Assembly: GCF_000972845.2 (NCBI RefSeq)
Contig: NC_040016.1
Span: 21,930,807-21,994,806 of the forward strand
From: Larimichthys crocea
Taxonomy: Eukaryota > Chordata > Actinopteri > Sciaenidae
DNA: 64,000 bases
Direction: 5' to 3'
Position numbers and translations under genes: made by a program. The notes under the pieces are model-generated. The model did not search any database, was not told the origin of the DNA, and saw only the letters and a list, made by a program, of their open reading frames with translations. Below, in pieces: positions 9,523-21,004 of the stretch (position 1 is its first letter; each line of letters opens with the position of its first letter).

Positions 9523-12414
9523 ATGGCGGATTCACAGCGAACATCTGAACCCATCAACTCAGTGCATCAAGATGAACTCTGGTAAAAAAAAAAATCTGCT
9601 TCTTCATGTTTTCATTGCTGTGTATGAAAGAGGTTAAAAGATAATGTGAGTACCAGTGAGCGATCATCTCCATGTTGATGTCTAGTCACATCTTTTTCAT
9701 GTGTGTCTGATCATCTGTGACAGAGGGGCCGAATAATAATAATAATAATAATCATACTACTGTATAATCATTATCACTAACACATGCACAGCCCCATTTT
9801 TATCTCACTGAATTGTTTGCTTTGTGCTCATTATGTCTTTACACTTACGGTTATATGTGCATCTTAATATAATGCTACACCAATGTGTGTATACAGCACT
9901 GTTATTTCTGTGAAATGATCCAACAGACAAGGTGTATAGTATTTTGTATTTATAGTATATCTTCATTTTTCTATGTTAATGTTGTTAGCTTTTTTCACTC
10001 TCATTTCATGCTTTGTCTGTTTGTTCATTTTCCTTTCCTCGTAATGTTCATGTGAAGAGTTTTGAGTTGTTTTCGTGTAGCAGGAGTGCTAAAGTTTACA
10101 GTCATACACTCATGCATGTTATTTCCTCTGAGTTTTTTATGTCAATATATTTATTTATGTCAAAATAACAAATGCTGTTATCCCAGAATAATTTTCTCAA
10201 GGACGCAAGACAATGAAACTTTGTTTTCCCGAGAAAACGGCATAATTAATTCAAGATCTCGAGAAAATAATTGCAGGAAATAATAATTCAGAGTTGCAGG
10301 AGAACGTCGCAACTGCAGTGTTTTAATATATTAGACTCTCCTTCTGTTTTCTCGAAATCACAATTTAATTATGTTGTCATCTCGGGAAAAATGAAGTTTC
10401 ATTCTGTTGAGATCTCGAGGAAATTATCCCGGTGTCTCAGGATAACATTTGTTATTTCAAGACAATTACAGTTGACAATTAAAGTTGATTTCATTTGATT
10501 TCTTGAGAGCTGTCTCATGAAAACAAATGAAATCAACTCGTTTTCACGAGAAAACGGAGGAAACAAAGTGCATGAATGCATGACCGGTTCGAGAAAACGG
10601 AGGAAACAAAGTGCATGAATGCATGACCGGTTTGGTCTCTTGTGAAAAATTATTTATTTGGTATGGAATACTAACAGAAAAATATGTAAATACAAGGGAA
10701 AATGTGAAAAGGATCTATACATTTTGCAGCAACACATGCCGCAGATTTATTATTTTGTTCAGCAACGATAGCTCACGTGAGTGAATTTCTGCAGATTTAA
10801 ATGGAGGTTAGATGATTAAAAAAATAACGAAGCAAACAGTGCTGCATGTCACATGTGATGTTATACAAAACATGAACTTATTATGTGTTTCTGTAGGAAA
10901 GCACGAGTCAACGCCGAGAGGCAGTCAGCTAGAGACTGGCCCAAAAAGTGGGGCATCCTTACCGAGGCCTACGAGGAGGTACACATGCAAACACACTGCC
11001 CTCTACTGATGAAAACAAGTCAAGTCAAGTGGGTTTTATTATTAGTCATAATGGAGACAGGACTGCATTAAAGCGCACAAGACAAATACAACAAGGGCTG
11101 CATAAAGTGAAGGTGGATGTACATAAGCTACATATGGTTATGTACAGTATGACTAGTAGACAGGTAGATACTAAGAAGAGAAAGAGAGGCGGGTTGTGAT
11201 GGGTCATCTACAATGTTTCTGGCCTTGTTCAGGCATGACAAAGGGTTGGTGATCTTTTCAGCTGTCCTCACAATCCACTGTTGGGCCACAGTGCAATTAC
11301 CAAACCACAGATACTCTCAATAGTCCCTCTGTCGAATGAGGTGAGAATCAGGTGGTGGCAGGTGTGATGTGTCTGGTGTTAAGGGTTCACATGGAAGCCC
11401 AAGAACTTCTCTGAATGATCTACACAGATCTCCGCTTGGGTATTGTTACGGGAATTTTTAAAAAGAAAAACCCTTGAATAAGGAAGACTGGATTCAAAGT
11501 ATCAAAGTTTAAGTTGAATTTATTATTCTTGTACAAGAAGGAGCGTTTAACAGTGCAACACACAAAAGGGGTTACAGAGAAAAGGCTCCTTGAGGAGCTC
11601 TAACAGTCGGTTCTTATACAATTTTCTTAAAATGGGCTGTCTCGGACACCTCCCCACTGACAATTTCCTTTTTTGGTTTTCCGCTTAGTAATCAACATTA
11701 TGTTTCTTGTCCAAAATGACACTTAACCCTTAACCTGTCTCTCTTGTCCTTGAACTATTTTTTTAAATTATCTCTCCCTGCCAGCCTCAGTAAACACAGG
11801 CCAGATAATGGAAGTGGATGAGACATGCAAAAGACAGAAGACACACACACTCTCTATAAGAGTTAAAACAACTGCACCCCAGTATAATCCTTATTTTTAT
11901 AACAGGTATGATCATGTTGAGCTTGCCTGAAGTCAGCGATCTGTCCCTGTTTGTCCACATTGAGGGACAGATTGTCGGTGGTACACCAGTCAGTGAGCCG
12001 GTCCACCTCTGCGTCATTTCCATTGGTCAAATCCACCACAGTTGTATCATCAGGGAGCTTGGTGACGTGGTTTGAACAGTATGCTGCTGCACAGTCATTG
12101 GTTGACAGAGTAAAAAGCAAAAAGGGGCTGAGCACGCAGCCTTGAGGGGCTCCTGTGTTCAGCGTTGTTGTGTTTGAGGTCTTGTTCCCGATCCAGACTG
12201 CCTGAGGTCTTAACAATACCATTGAGCAAAAACACACTGATATTGTTTGAAGGCTTTCGAGAGTGAATCACACAAGAATACAGCTGTCTCTGTTAAATGT
12301 TCTTCAGTACGAGAGGGAGTCTAAGAAGCTGAACGAGGAGGCCAGAAGGAAGCTTCCCCAAGACCCAGCAGCACAACCACCGACCCCTGTAGAAGAACAC
12401 ATCGACGTATGATC

Positions 12415-12509
<95 letters not shown>

Positions 12510-12693
12510 GGACAAACTTTCACACCGCCCATGTGTCTTTCCTCCAGGTGTTACCACCCTCCCTCCATTTCCCAAGACAGTCAGGGTATGAGCGTTGGCA
12601 TGTCGGTCACTCGGCCTCAGAAGTTTCGCATGGAGCATCATGGAAGCAGAGCTTGATGAGAAGCTGGGTGGGGCTCTCGAAGCTTGCATCTGA
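9523..12693 (+). CDS. C20orf85/CIMIP1-like ciliary microtubule inner protein gene, block B copy (best preserved)
   Basis: Exons 9523-9581 (59 nt), 10897-10978 (82), 12308-12406 (99) and about 12548-12693. The first three join without a frame break: MADSQRTSEPINSVHQDELW, then KARVNAERQSARDWPKKWG ILTEAYEE, then YERESKKLNEEARRKLPQD and TPVEEHID. This follows the C20orf85/CIMIP1 layout (QDE-W-K, a WP-WGFLT-like block, PVTPVEKYI-like, then a P-rich stretch before QGFIGW). The last exon holds QGM and a WH block, but needs about one base shift near its start and another before GW; the frame then runs to TGA at 12691-12693. Known members bind inside ciliary doublet microtubules. Intron 2 holds a LINE with a nested solo LTR; intron 3 holds TATC repeats. 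The start could lie upstream at 9381. Confidence 0.65.
11120..12290 (-). mobile_element. L2/CR1-type LINE reverse-transcriptase fragment, inserted in block B only
   Basis: The minus strand encodes, between 12237 and 11905, the RT palm: NTGAPQGCVLSPFLL, then a DDTTVV catalytic motif and a DNLSLNVDK stretch. The C-terminal part continues from 11443 to about 11130 after a solo LTR interruption. Blocks A and C lack this 1.2-kb insertion: sequence matching 11119 and 12285 is contiguous there. It is broken and inactive. Confidence 0.75.
11444..11904 (-). mobile_element. Solo LTR nested in the LINE
   Basis: 461 bp beginning TGTTACGGG and ending TTATAACA (TG...CA ends), flanked by the 5-bp direct repeat GGTAT on both sides. 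On the minus strand it has a TATA-like GTATAAGA and an AATAAA signal followed by a CTTTGATACTTTGAATCC segment. A relative in the opposite orientation lies at 19835-20220. No internal retroelement genes accompany it. Confidence 0.85.
12411..12508. repeat. (CTAT)n microsatellite, block B
   Basis: About 24 near-perfect CTAT units in intron 3 of the ciliary-type gene; it produces a spurious ISIYLSIYL repeat frame. Confidence 0.95.
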
Positions 12694-12999
12694 CTGAAGC
12701 CACCATCCCGTGTTACCTCGGCTTCTGATGAAGTTAGAGGACGTAAATAAAGACATGAAACTTTTAGTTTTGGGGTCTTTTTTATGCATTTTGAAGGATT
12801 TATCAGTTTATTAAATATTCCGTCAACTTTGTTGCCTCTGTATGATTACAAGAGTTTTGTACTTATGTGTTAAGAACTCTTACACAACAAGTCATTTGAT
12901 TGGTCAAGAGGCATTTCACGAGTGCTAAAATAGAGCACGGCTGCACTGGGACTTTCACAAATTAGGCTTAAAGGCTTAAACTTATGTTAAGGCTCTAAG

Positions 13000-13240
13000 A
13001 GCTGGAGGTCTTCAGGAGGTTTTTGAAGGTAGAGATCTGATTGAACTGTAGGGCATCCCGTATGAGAGCATTCAAGTATGTTGGTGCAGAACCAGAGACT
13101 ACTTTGTAAGCGAGCATTAGTGAACAGGTAGCCAGTGGAGCTCGATGGAGCAGGGGGTGCCATTTTGGGTTGGCACCCGCCGTGTCCTGGATCATTTGAA
13201 ATGGTTTCACTGTGCAGGCTGGGCAGCCCGTCAGGAGGAG
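13000..13240 (-). mobile_element. LINE reverse-transcriptase C-terminal fragment, block B
   Basis: Minus-strand counterpart of the block A fragment: KPFQMIQDTA then LMLAYKVVSGSAPTYLNAL, typical of the end of a fish LINE ORF2. Frameshifted. Confidence 0.6.
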
Positions 13241-13470
13241 GGCGCTACAGATCAGTCACAATTACTTTTACAGCCGCTCATGGAAGATAATAAACTACAA
13301 TACACTGTGTAAATATAAATACACAAACACTGAAACACCATATAGATAGATATCGTCATAGAAGTCCTGTATATTTGAATTCAACAAAAATATAGGGGTA
13401 AAGAAATAAAAAACACAAAATGACACTTATATACAACGTCATATACATTCATGGTATATACATGCACCTA

Positions 13471-14290
13471 CACTACCCCGGTCAAAAAGGTTTTAGAACA
13501 AACAGCCCCTTTTTTTCCATGTATTTATTCAATTCAAGTCGGCAAGCCCACATGAATTAGCTTGAAAATGGTAGCAACAAGGTAAGTAACTGGAAAAACA
13601 GCCAAGGTTAAAAACAAAAAGGTTTGGTTTGGTTAAATAATGTTACATTTCAAAATTATACAGAAAGGCCATTTTCAGGGAAGTGACAACGTGGGTTAAA
13701 CACTGTACAGCTGTTCTGCAGCAATGAAGGTTGAATTCAAGCTGAAAAGCTCGGTGCTACTAATTCTACAGGTGTTCCAACTTTCTGGATACTTTATACC
13801 CCCCTCTGTCTGCATTCAAAGCAGTGTTGGAACAACCACTGTGGTACCCAGACCCTCAGGAGCGAGGTGAACATTACCATATGCAGACAGTACTGTGTTG
13901 CTACAGAAATGGCAAGAAAAAGGCAATTACAATGGACGAGAGACAGACAAGCATAACACTTAAAAATGAAGGTCTTTTCCTTAAGAGGAATTGCAAAGAA
14001 ATTCAAGGTGTCATTGAATACAGTTTCTTCACCATCAAATGACTCAAGAAATGGGGGAAACTCTGACAGGAGGTGGTTGGCACACCCAAAGCCACAACTG
14101 AATCAGAGGACAAGTTTCTGAGAGTTAAGAGGCTTGCGTGTTGATATGGCGTCCCAGGACAACAGCTTCAAGCACCCGCTAATAGTGGTCGTGTCGTAAG
14201 CAAGTCTCAGTTTCAACTGTGAAGAGGAAGACTTGGAGTGCAGGTTTGACAGGACGAGTGACAGCAAAGAAAGCCATTGCTAAACGTCAG
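13471..14290 (+). mobile_element. Tc1-like transposon, 5' half
   Basis: Starts after a TA with CACTACCCCGGTCAAAAAGG, a Tc1-type terminal sequence. From 13911 it encodes a transposase N-terminus (MARKRQLTMDERQTSITLKN, the helix-turn-helix region). Further pieces follow in shifted frames, including a TVKRKTWSAGLTGRVTAKK-like stretch near 14217-14275. The catalytic DDE part and the 3' terminal repeat are missing; the element runs into an AT-rich tandem repeat. Confidence 0.75.
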
Positions 14291-14580
14291 AACAACTATA
14301 TGTATCACATATATGTGTTTTAATATATGTGTATACATAAAACCTATATTTATATTAGTATATATGTTTATGTATACACCATATATGTGTATTAACATAT
14401 ATGTGTATACACATTTATCTTATTACACATAATGTGATACATATCTATGGTATACAATATATGTATACACATATAGTGTATAAATATATGTATTACATTA
14501 AACCTATATTTATTTAAAGTATATATGTTTATGTATACACATCTTGCTACACATATATGTGTTATACATATAAGTATATT
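14291..14580. repeat. AT-rich tandem repeat (ATATGTGTATACATA type)
   Basis: Repeated ACATATATGTGTATAC/ATAAAC units, related to the tract at 29,745-30,020. Many short palindromes. Confidence 0.8.
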
Positions 14581-16640
14581 TACATCGTGGCGAGGGACGT
14601 GGTATGGGTTGTAAAAGGATGGGAGGGGATCGTCCTACAACGCCACCTGGGGAATGCACCCCAGGAAATTCACTCAACCCTGTAAGGGAATCTATGAGGT
14701 CACACAGACTCGTTACACCTATATAGAGAGCCAAGCGACGGATTCAAAACTCTAAATTATTTTATTTAACATATGGTTTAAGAGGTTCAAAATGAACATA
14801 CTCTGCACACCATGCGTGTCTGCTATACCACATTCGTTTTGGGGGGGAAAACTAAACCCAAAAAGGGCAGGGACAGCTCGTGAGGCGGACCGACTAAAGA
14901 AACTTAAAAAACACACAAAACTATACCAATCAACCACCCACGTGCCACAGCAAACTTAAGGAGGGTGAGAAGATGGGACCACCACCAGGGAGTCGCAACG
15001 CACTACCCAGCTCCTGTCCAGGAGAAAAACAAACAAAATTAGGTGGAGCGACACTCAAACGGTGAACTAGACGAATTATTAAAATGTCCTATTCTAAAAA
15101 ACACTCACAACAAAAACATTCACACCCACATGCACACCAACAGAAAGAATACACATTACTTGTTTTAACCTAGATAGAAATACTTAAAGAAAAATTTACT
15201 TATATAAGGATAAACAAAAATCAGAAATGTAACCTAACTTAGAATAAACAAACTAACCATCTGTAATTCAAAATTAAAGAAACCAAAGAGCTTGCAAATT
15301 AACTGATTACCCAAAACAACTACATAAACAAGACATAAACAAACCAAACAAACAAAGAAACACCGTAAGTCAGTTGCAGTGGGGCTTGAAGTCTGGTGCT
15401 GCGTGAGAGCCACAACAGGAAACTCAGGACATTAAGAAAAAGAAACTTACGTTGTGGAAGACAGCGTGAAAACGGAGCGGCATGCACAGGCTGAGGCAGC
15501 GGATTTTATGCGTAGGTGGCTTGCGGCGGTGGTCATCCATAGGCTGTGCAGTGGATCACAGGAGCGCAGGAGGATGAGACAGAACCGCGCAATTCAAGCA
15601 GCTACAGCAGGACAGAGCAGAGGGCAAAAAGCTTGTAGCGCAAAGGTGCTCTCCACTAATCGTTAACCCTATGATTACACAACGAGCTCATGCTACCGAT
15701 AGAGTCTAGGGAGCTCTTTACGCTCAGCTAAAAAAACCAGTCCTCACCCTAACAGTTTCATAACGGCAGGACCACCATTCCCTCCAGCACCTGCAAACCA
15801 TGAATCCGTACCCTGGCCAAAACTGAAAACCATGCATAAAAAAATTCACGACTCGCCTGCGGTTGTTTACGACACCATACTGGCAATAAACAGCGCTCAC
15901 GATAGTCCCCATTGCTTTTCGTGCAGTTAAAGCACACGCAAGCGCTTGCTTTACCCTGGCGAAATCACACTTTTGATCAGCGGAGTTACCAGAGCCCGAA
16001 CACCAACCAAACTGTAGCACGCGACCCAAGAAGCCTTTTCAGTGAATGCCCAGGGAGAGAATGCGCCCGGGAGGCGCGCCGTCGTTAACCAGGTTGCTGC
16101 CAATGCGCAATCAAGCACCGGTGTTACTGATGAGTGGGAGGGGGTGGAGCAGAGCAACCCACCCCGACTGCCACATTCCACCCCCGCTTTCTGCGTGTCG
16201 ACCCCGACGGCGAATTACACCTTTGAAATATGCCAAACTAGGACCAAGGCCTAAACACGAACTGACTGCGAATTACCACTGGCTGGAAGGTGCAGCACTA
16301 ATTACCCCCTAGTGCAACAGACTGGGGAAGACGATGGACATTAGGAGTGTTTGACCGGCGGTGGACACGGCCCGGTTCGACGCAAAAATGACTGAGGAGG
16401 AATGGGGATGATCGCTTAGAAGGAGGGGACACAGAGTGACGCTGTTCCGGTTCTGCAGTGAGCTGGACTAGGCTCAATACTGGCTGGTTGTCCTCACAGC
16501 CAAGCCCTGTATAACCGGGTTGAGTGGGTGCTCAGGAGCAGAGGGTGGAACAGTGTAGGGACCCAAAACAACATTAGCTCACACCTTCAGGTGAACCTGG
16601 GGGAGCTGCAGGCGCTTGCCAAAGCTGATTGTGATCGCTG
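14581..16640. other. Unassigned stretch next to the gypsy element
   Basis: Contains a GC-rich part (about 15450-16640) and an A-rich part (about 15060-15360). It lies downstream of the inverted gypsy integrase, so it may contain that element's 3' region and LTR (for example the reverse strand around 14600-14740), but I could not find matching LTR ends. No gene recognised. Confidence 0.4.
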
Positions 16641-18860
16641 CGCCCTAGGGGGATGGGTACCAGACATGGACCTGGGGCTTCAGCATGTCTCGGTTGCACC
16701 TGCCGGCCCTATGCAACTCTTTCCCACAGGAGCCATGGTGTAAACTGCCCATTTCGGGTGGGGCTTTCAGCACTGGTAGATCGATGGAGCTCCATTTGTC
16801 GTGAAGCTTGTGTCGGGACCCCTGACACCAAGATCTCTGAGTTAGACGGGCTGGCCCAATGCAAAGGAGCCTCTCGCACATGCTCGTCGTGTTGTCGCTT
16901 CTTTCGTCGCCCTGCAGCAGCCAAAAGCCTTACCACGCGCTTCTCAAACGCCCACCTTAAGCCTTCCTGATGTTTTTCAGTATCCAGTCCTGTACTTCCC
17001 CTGGCTCATCATCCCGGACTCGGCCCAAAAGGAAGTCCACAGGAGCCTTTTGTTCCCGACCGAACATCAAAAAGAAGGGAGACTCTCCGTATCTTGATGT
17101 GCGTAGTGTTATAAACAAAACACACTTGTGGGAGACAAGAACCCCAATCCCGCTTCCGGGGACTGGCAGGAGTCCGCACGAGGTCAGGAGAGTTTTTCAA
17201 ACGTTCACCACTGCCCGTTGCCGGCCGGATGGTAAGGAGTGGTTCGTGATTTCGCTACCTCATACAAGCGGCACAGTTGTTGGATCAGAGGAACTCTCGG
17301 ACGCTCCGGACCCTGGTCAAGACTGCATGCGATTTGGAACACCAAACCGAAAAAAAAACCATCGATCAGCAAGCCAAGAGCCACCGTTTGCTTTGGCCTG
17401 TGATCTCGTGTTGGGACTGCCACCGTGTATTTACTGAACCACATCGGTCATTCCACGAATTCTCCAACCCCGTTCCGTGAATGTTCCCAACAATGTGAAG
17501 TCAATGGCGACCAATTCTCGTTGGCTGAGACGCCCAAAACAGTGTGGCCCATAAAACTCTGGGCACCGGCCCTGAATCTTTGGCCCATGGCAACGCTCGC
17601 CTGTCTGACCCACTGCTTGATGTTCGCGGACATCCCTTGCCAGTCAGTAACCAGCGTTGCCGCCCCCAATTCCATGGTGGCGTCAATACCCTGATGCCCA
17701 TGGTCTTGGTGCCCAATGGGTCAGGATCTCCTCTTTTAAAGAACAGCAGGTAAGACACGCTGGAACACACTCTTCTCCTCCATCGGACCGAAAAGTCCGG
17801 CGGTTACAGTACGGCCTCCTGTTCGATCAGGCGGTCCCCACTGTTTCAAGAGTTGTCAAAGCAGCAGCAGGAAGTTGCTTCTTTCTTCGAAAGTAGGCTT
17901 AGCCCACTCTTCCAAAAGGGCAGAAATTATCCCAAAAAGAGGGGTCCACACTCTTGCCAAGGAACGAAGGTCGCTGGAGAAAGACTCCGGAAGACAGAAC
18001 CCATAGCTTGGGCCAGCAGGTACCACGGAGGCGGAGGGAGACTGCAGCGGCTGAGCAAATGACGGAACCTGAAAAGTGGCCAGGTAAGCCTGTTCAGGCT
18101 AAGTAGACCCCGATAGATACTGGCGGGTGGAGAGCGGCCATCAAGCATTCCTTTGATGCGCACCTGGAGCGATCCCGATCTCAAAAATCAAAGACAGCGA
18201 GTTGGGAGGCCCCCACCTCCTGCTCTATGGCTCCCAACTAGCTGAATTGAGGTGCCAACGGATTGTTGTCTGTAAAAAACCACGCATTTGTGCCCCCAAA
18301 ACCAAATTACTCCCGGAACTTTTCTCCCATTGCCCACTTTATCGCAAGGAACTCCCGCTCTCGAACTGTAATTTTCCATGTTGCGTTCTGTGGGTGTCGC
18401 AGCACTCTGCTCGCATATGCGACGGGGCGAAATACCATTCTCAGTCTCTGTGAGAAAGGACGGCCCAGGCCACCGTAAGAGCGCATCGTTTCCAAAATGA
18501 AATGGACGTTGTGAAAAATCGGCATAGGCAACACTGGGGTTGAACCATTCGCCTTTAAGTCTTCAAAAACTTTGCTCGCACTGGGTGTCCATGAGAGTCA
18601 GATCCTTGCCCAGATCCTCGCTTGGACTTGGTACCTGCGAGTTTTGCCACCACACTGCTTGCAAGGGGTCGCCAGACTTTAGCTAACCCTCCACAAAACG
18701 CTGTAATAGCTGGCCACCCCCCGAATGCGCGCCGGCTCTGACACCCTGAGGGGCCGCTTGCCATTTCGTCCACTGCCTCAATCTTGGCCGGGTTCTGTGG
18801 GAAGGGGTACTCCCTGCTTGTAGAACACTTTACATGATGTTCCACACAGCCATCGAACCT
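16640..18860 (-). mobile_element. Ty3/gypsy retrotransposon, 5'-truncated and decayed
   Basis: Minus-strand fragments run in gypsy pol order. The reverse-transcriptase end and RNase H lie at about 18860-18190 (AYASRVLRH, then REFLAIKWAMGEKFRE). The integrase zinc-binding part is at about 17680-17560 (MSANIKQWVRQ). The catalytic core is at about 17520-17200 (VAIDFTLL; KYTVAVPTRD; RTTPYHPAGNGQ). Beyond lie NSPDLVR-type and RHKLHDKWSSID pieces at about 17150-16760. Frameshifts occur every 100-250 bp. Gag, protease and most of the RT are absent. Flanking LTRs were not identified. Confidence 0.8.
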
Positions 18861-19834
18861 CTTTTGGGAAAAAACAAAGGCAACTTTTCAAGTTTCACCT
18901 TTCAAACCTTCCAAGTATGTATCAGCTGTTTGATAAAATACCTCAGCTCTTATCGGTTTAAAGGTGTAGTTGGTTGTGCTGTTCCAGGGGCTGGTCACAC
19001 ATAAAGAAATCTAATGACTGCAAAGAAGGAGGAAATATCAGAGGTGTTCCACTCATTTCTACCTTCCTTCCTCGCCTGTTCCTTGATTGCATCCTTAATG
19101 TTCTACTCAACGCCTTCTTCACCAACCTTGAAACAGCTCAGATTGTTCATTGGGGTCATGTTTTTGGCTGATCTTCCTGCTATATCTGCTTTGCCTGAAT
19201 GGATAAACCTGCACAGGGTCAAGTTTCAGGTTCATCAATCAATGAGTGATCGATTTCAGTTTATCGCTCTTCTTTCTCCTCTTTCGAGTTTTGCGCGACT
19301 ACCTTTCTCTCGAAAACCTTCGATCAGATAATCAGACCTGTGTGTCCATCCCAGCCTGCTCTCACAGGACACGTTTGAACGTCAAAAGAAACTGGATGTT
19401 TTACGAATGCTGGACTTCTGACCAGCGACAGACCACTTTGTGAGGTCAGAGCCACAGAATAACTGAAGATAGAACCGCGTTAGATGTGCAAAAATAGGCA
19501 TCTTTATAACACGATCAAGACATAGGAATGCACATTTTGTAGAACCTCAGAAAAGCTGAAATTTAGATAACGTACACTTGATGTTTCCCGTTCATAGATC
19601 TGAGCTGCATGTCCCAGTGGACCTGTTGTGACTCTCAGATGGTTGGTTGGAATAGAGCTGATAAGATAATTTCTTCAACAGTGTCATGTTCAGTTTCTCA
19701 CATTGAATAACAAAACAAACTGAAAATCAGGTCAGAATGGAACACATTCTAGTCGACTGGAGGCTCAGATCACCTGGAGAGTGTTTTGTGTACAACAGGA
19801 CCACTGGGAAGAAGAAGATGAGGTTTACAGCATC
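18861..19834. other. No gene seen
   Basis: Non-repetitive-looking sequence between the gypsy fragment and the solo LTR; open frames of up to about 100 codons show no recognisable domain. Confidence 0.5.
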
Positions 19835-20220
19835 TGTTATAAAAATTAGGATTTATACGGGGGGTTCAGATTTTGTCAGATAAGATGTTTCCTGTTTTTT
19901 GCTGTCTCGTCACTTCTTCTTATTTGGACTGTGTTTACTGAGGATGGCAGGGAGAGATTGTCAGTAGTTCAAGGACGTGAGAAACAGGCCTGAGAAGTGT
20001 CATTTCGATACATAATGTTCATGGCTGAGAAGAGCACCATCAGTGAGGAGGTGTCTGAGAAGGTATAAGACCAACTGTTAGAGTTCCTCGAGGAGCCTTT
20101 TCTCTGTAACCCCTCTTGTTGTTGCACTGTTTAAATGTCCTCTTGTAAAGAATAATAAATTCACTTAAACTTTGATACTTTGAATCCATCCCTTATTCAA
20201 GGAGTCTTCCTTAAAATTCA
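19835..20220 (+). mobile_element. Solo LTR, same family as 11444-11904
   Basis: 386 bp from TGTTATAAAAATT to TTAAAATTCA, flanked on both sides by the 5-bp direct repeat GCATC. It shares with the nested LTR the TGTTTACTGAGG, AGTTCAAGGAC, TTAGAGTTCCTCGAGGAGCC and AATAAATTCACTTAAAC segments, in the opposite orientation. It has AATAAA near 20155. Confidence 0.85.
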
Positions 20221-20994
20221 GCATCGACAGGGAGTGTCGTGCCAGAACCAGAGCCACCTGACAAGAGTAAATGTGGGACGGACTTTTAGTGGTTGGTGAG
20301 AGCTTGGTGAAATAAAAGGCTGAAAGACAGACGCCGAGCTGGGCTGACTGCGGCTGGACTAGTCAGTGATAGCGGCTGCGTGTTCTGCTGTTGGTGACCT
20401 TATTTGGGTTTGGCTGTGAGCAAAGTTGTCAACTCGACAGTTTTTGATCTGAAGTAATGTAACAGAACAAATACTCGAGTACAGCTGAACATATTACCAC
20501 AATGAAACGGTGGGCGCTGAATCAGAAGTCAGATTTATGTTTTTAAAGCAATGCAGAATAACAAAAAGCCAAGCTGGATCAGAGCAGACTGACCTCTGAC
20601 ACGCTTGTCAACATGAACTGATGTCTTTGAGTAGAGTGCCACCTTGTGTCCTTGAAATATAACACAATCCAGGGTCAGTGCACAGAAGATTCACTTTAAG
20701 ACATAAACATGTTTCTATGACAACAATCAACAACCTGTTGTTGGTGAAAAAACAAGAAAACAACAGGTTATTGCAGGTTCTCAGAATCTGGCTACACCTA
20801 GATCAGCGATTGGCGATTGTGGTCTTGGGTTTGATGTCCACTACAAGTACACTTGAAAGTGCGTTCCTGCCACCGGAGCAGGACGTACCGCGAATTCCTC
20901 AAGAACAAACAACAAAAGCCAAGTTATAGTCCACACAGCAGCACTACAGAAAACACTGAATCACTCTAATTATTCAGCAGGGTTGCCAGAAATA
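20221..20994. other. No gene seen
   Basis: Unassigned sequence between the solo LTR and the second gap. No domain or repeat recognised. Confidence 0.5.
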
Positions 20995-21004
20995 NNNNNN
21001 NNNN
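20995..21004. other. Assembly gap (10 N)
   Basis: Ten N, 190 bp before the start of homology between block C (21196) and block A (position 1). Confidence 1.

Noticed and set aside
12409..12591. ISIYLSIYL repeat protein
   Set aside because: Translation of the CTAT microsatellite in intron 3 of the ciliary-type gene.
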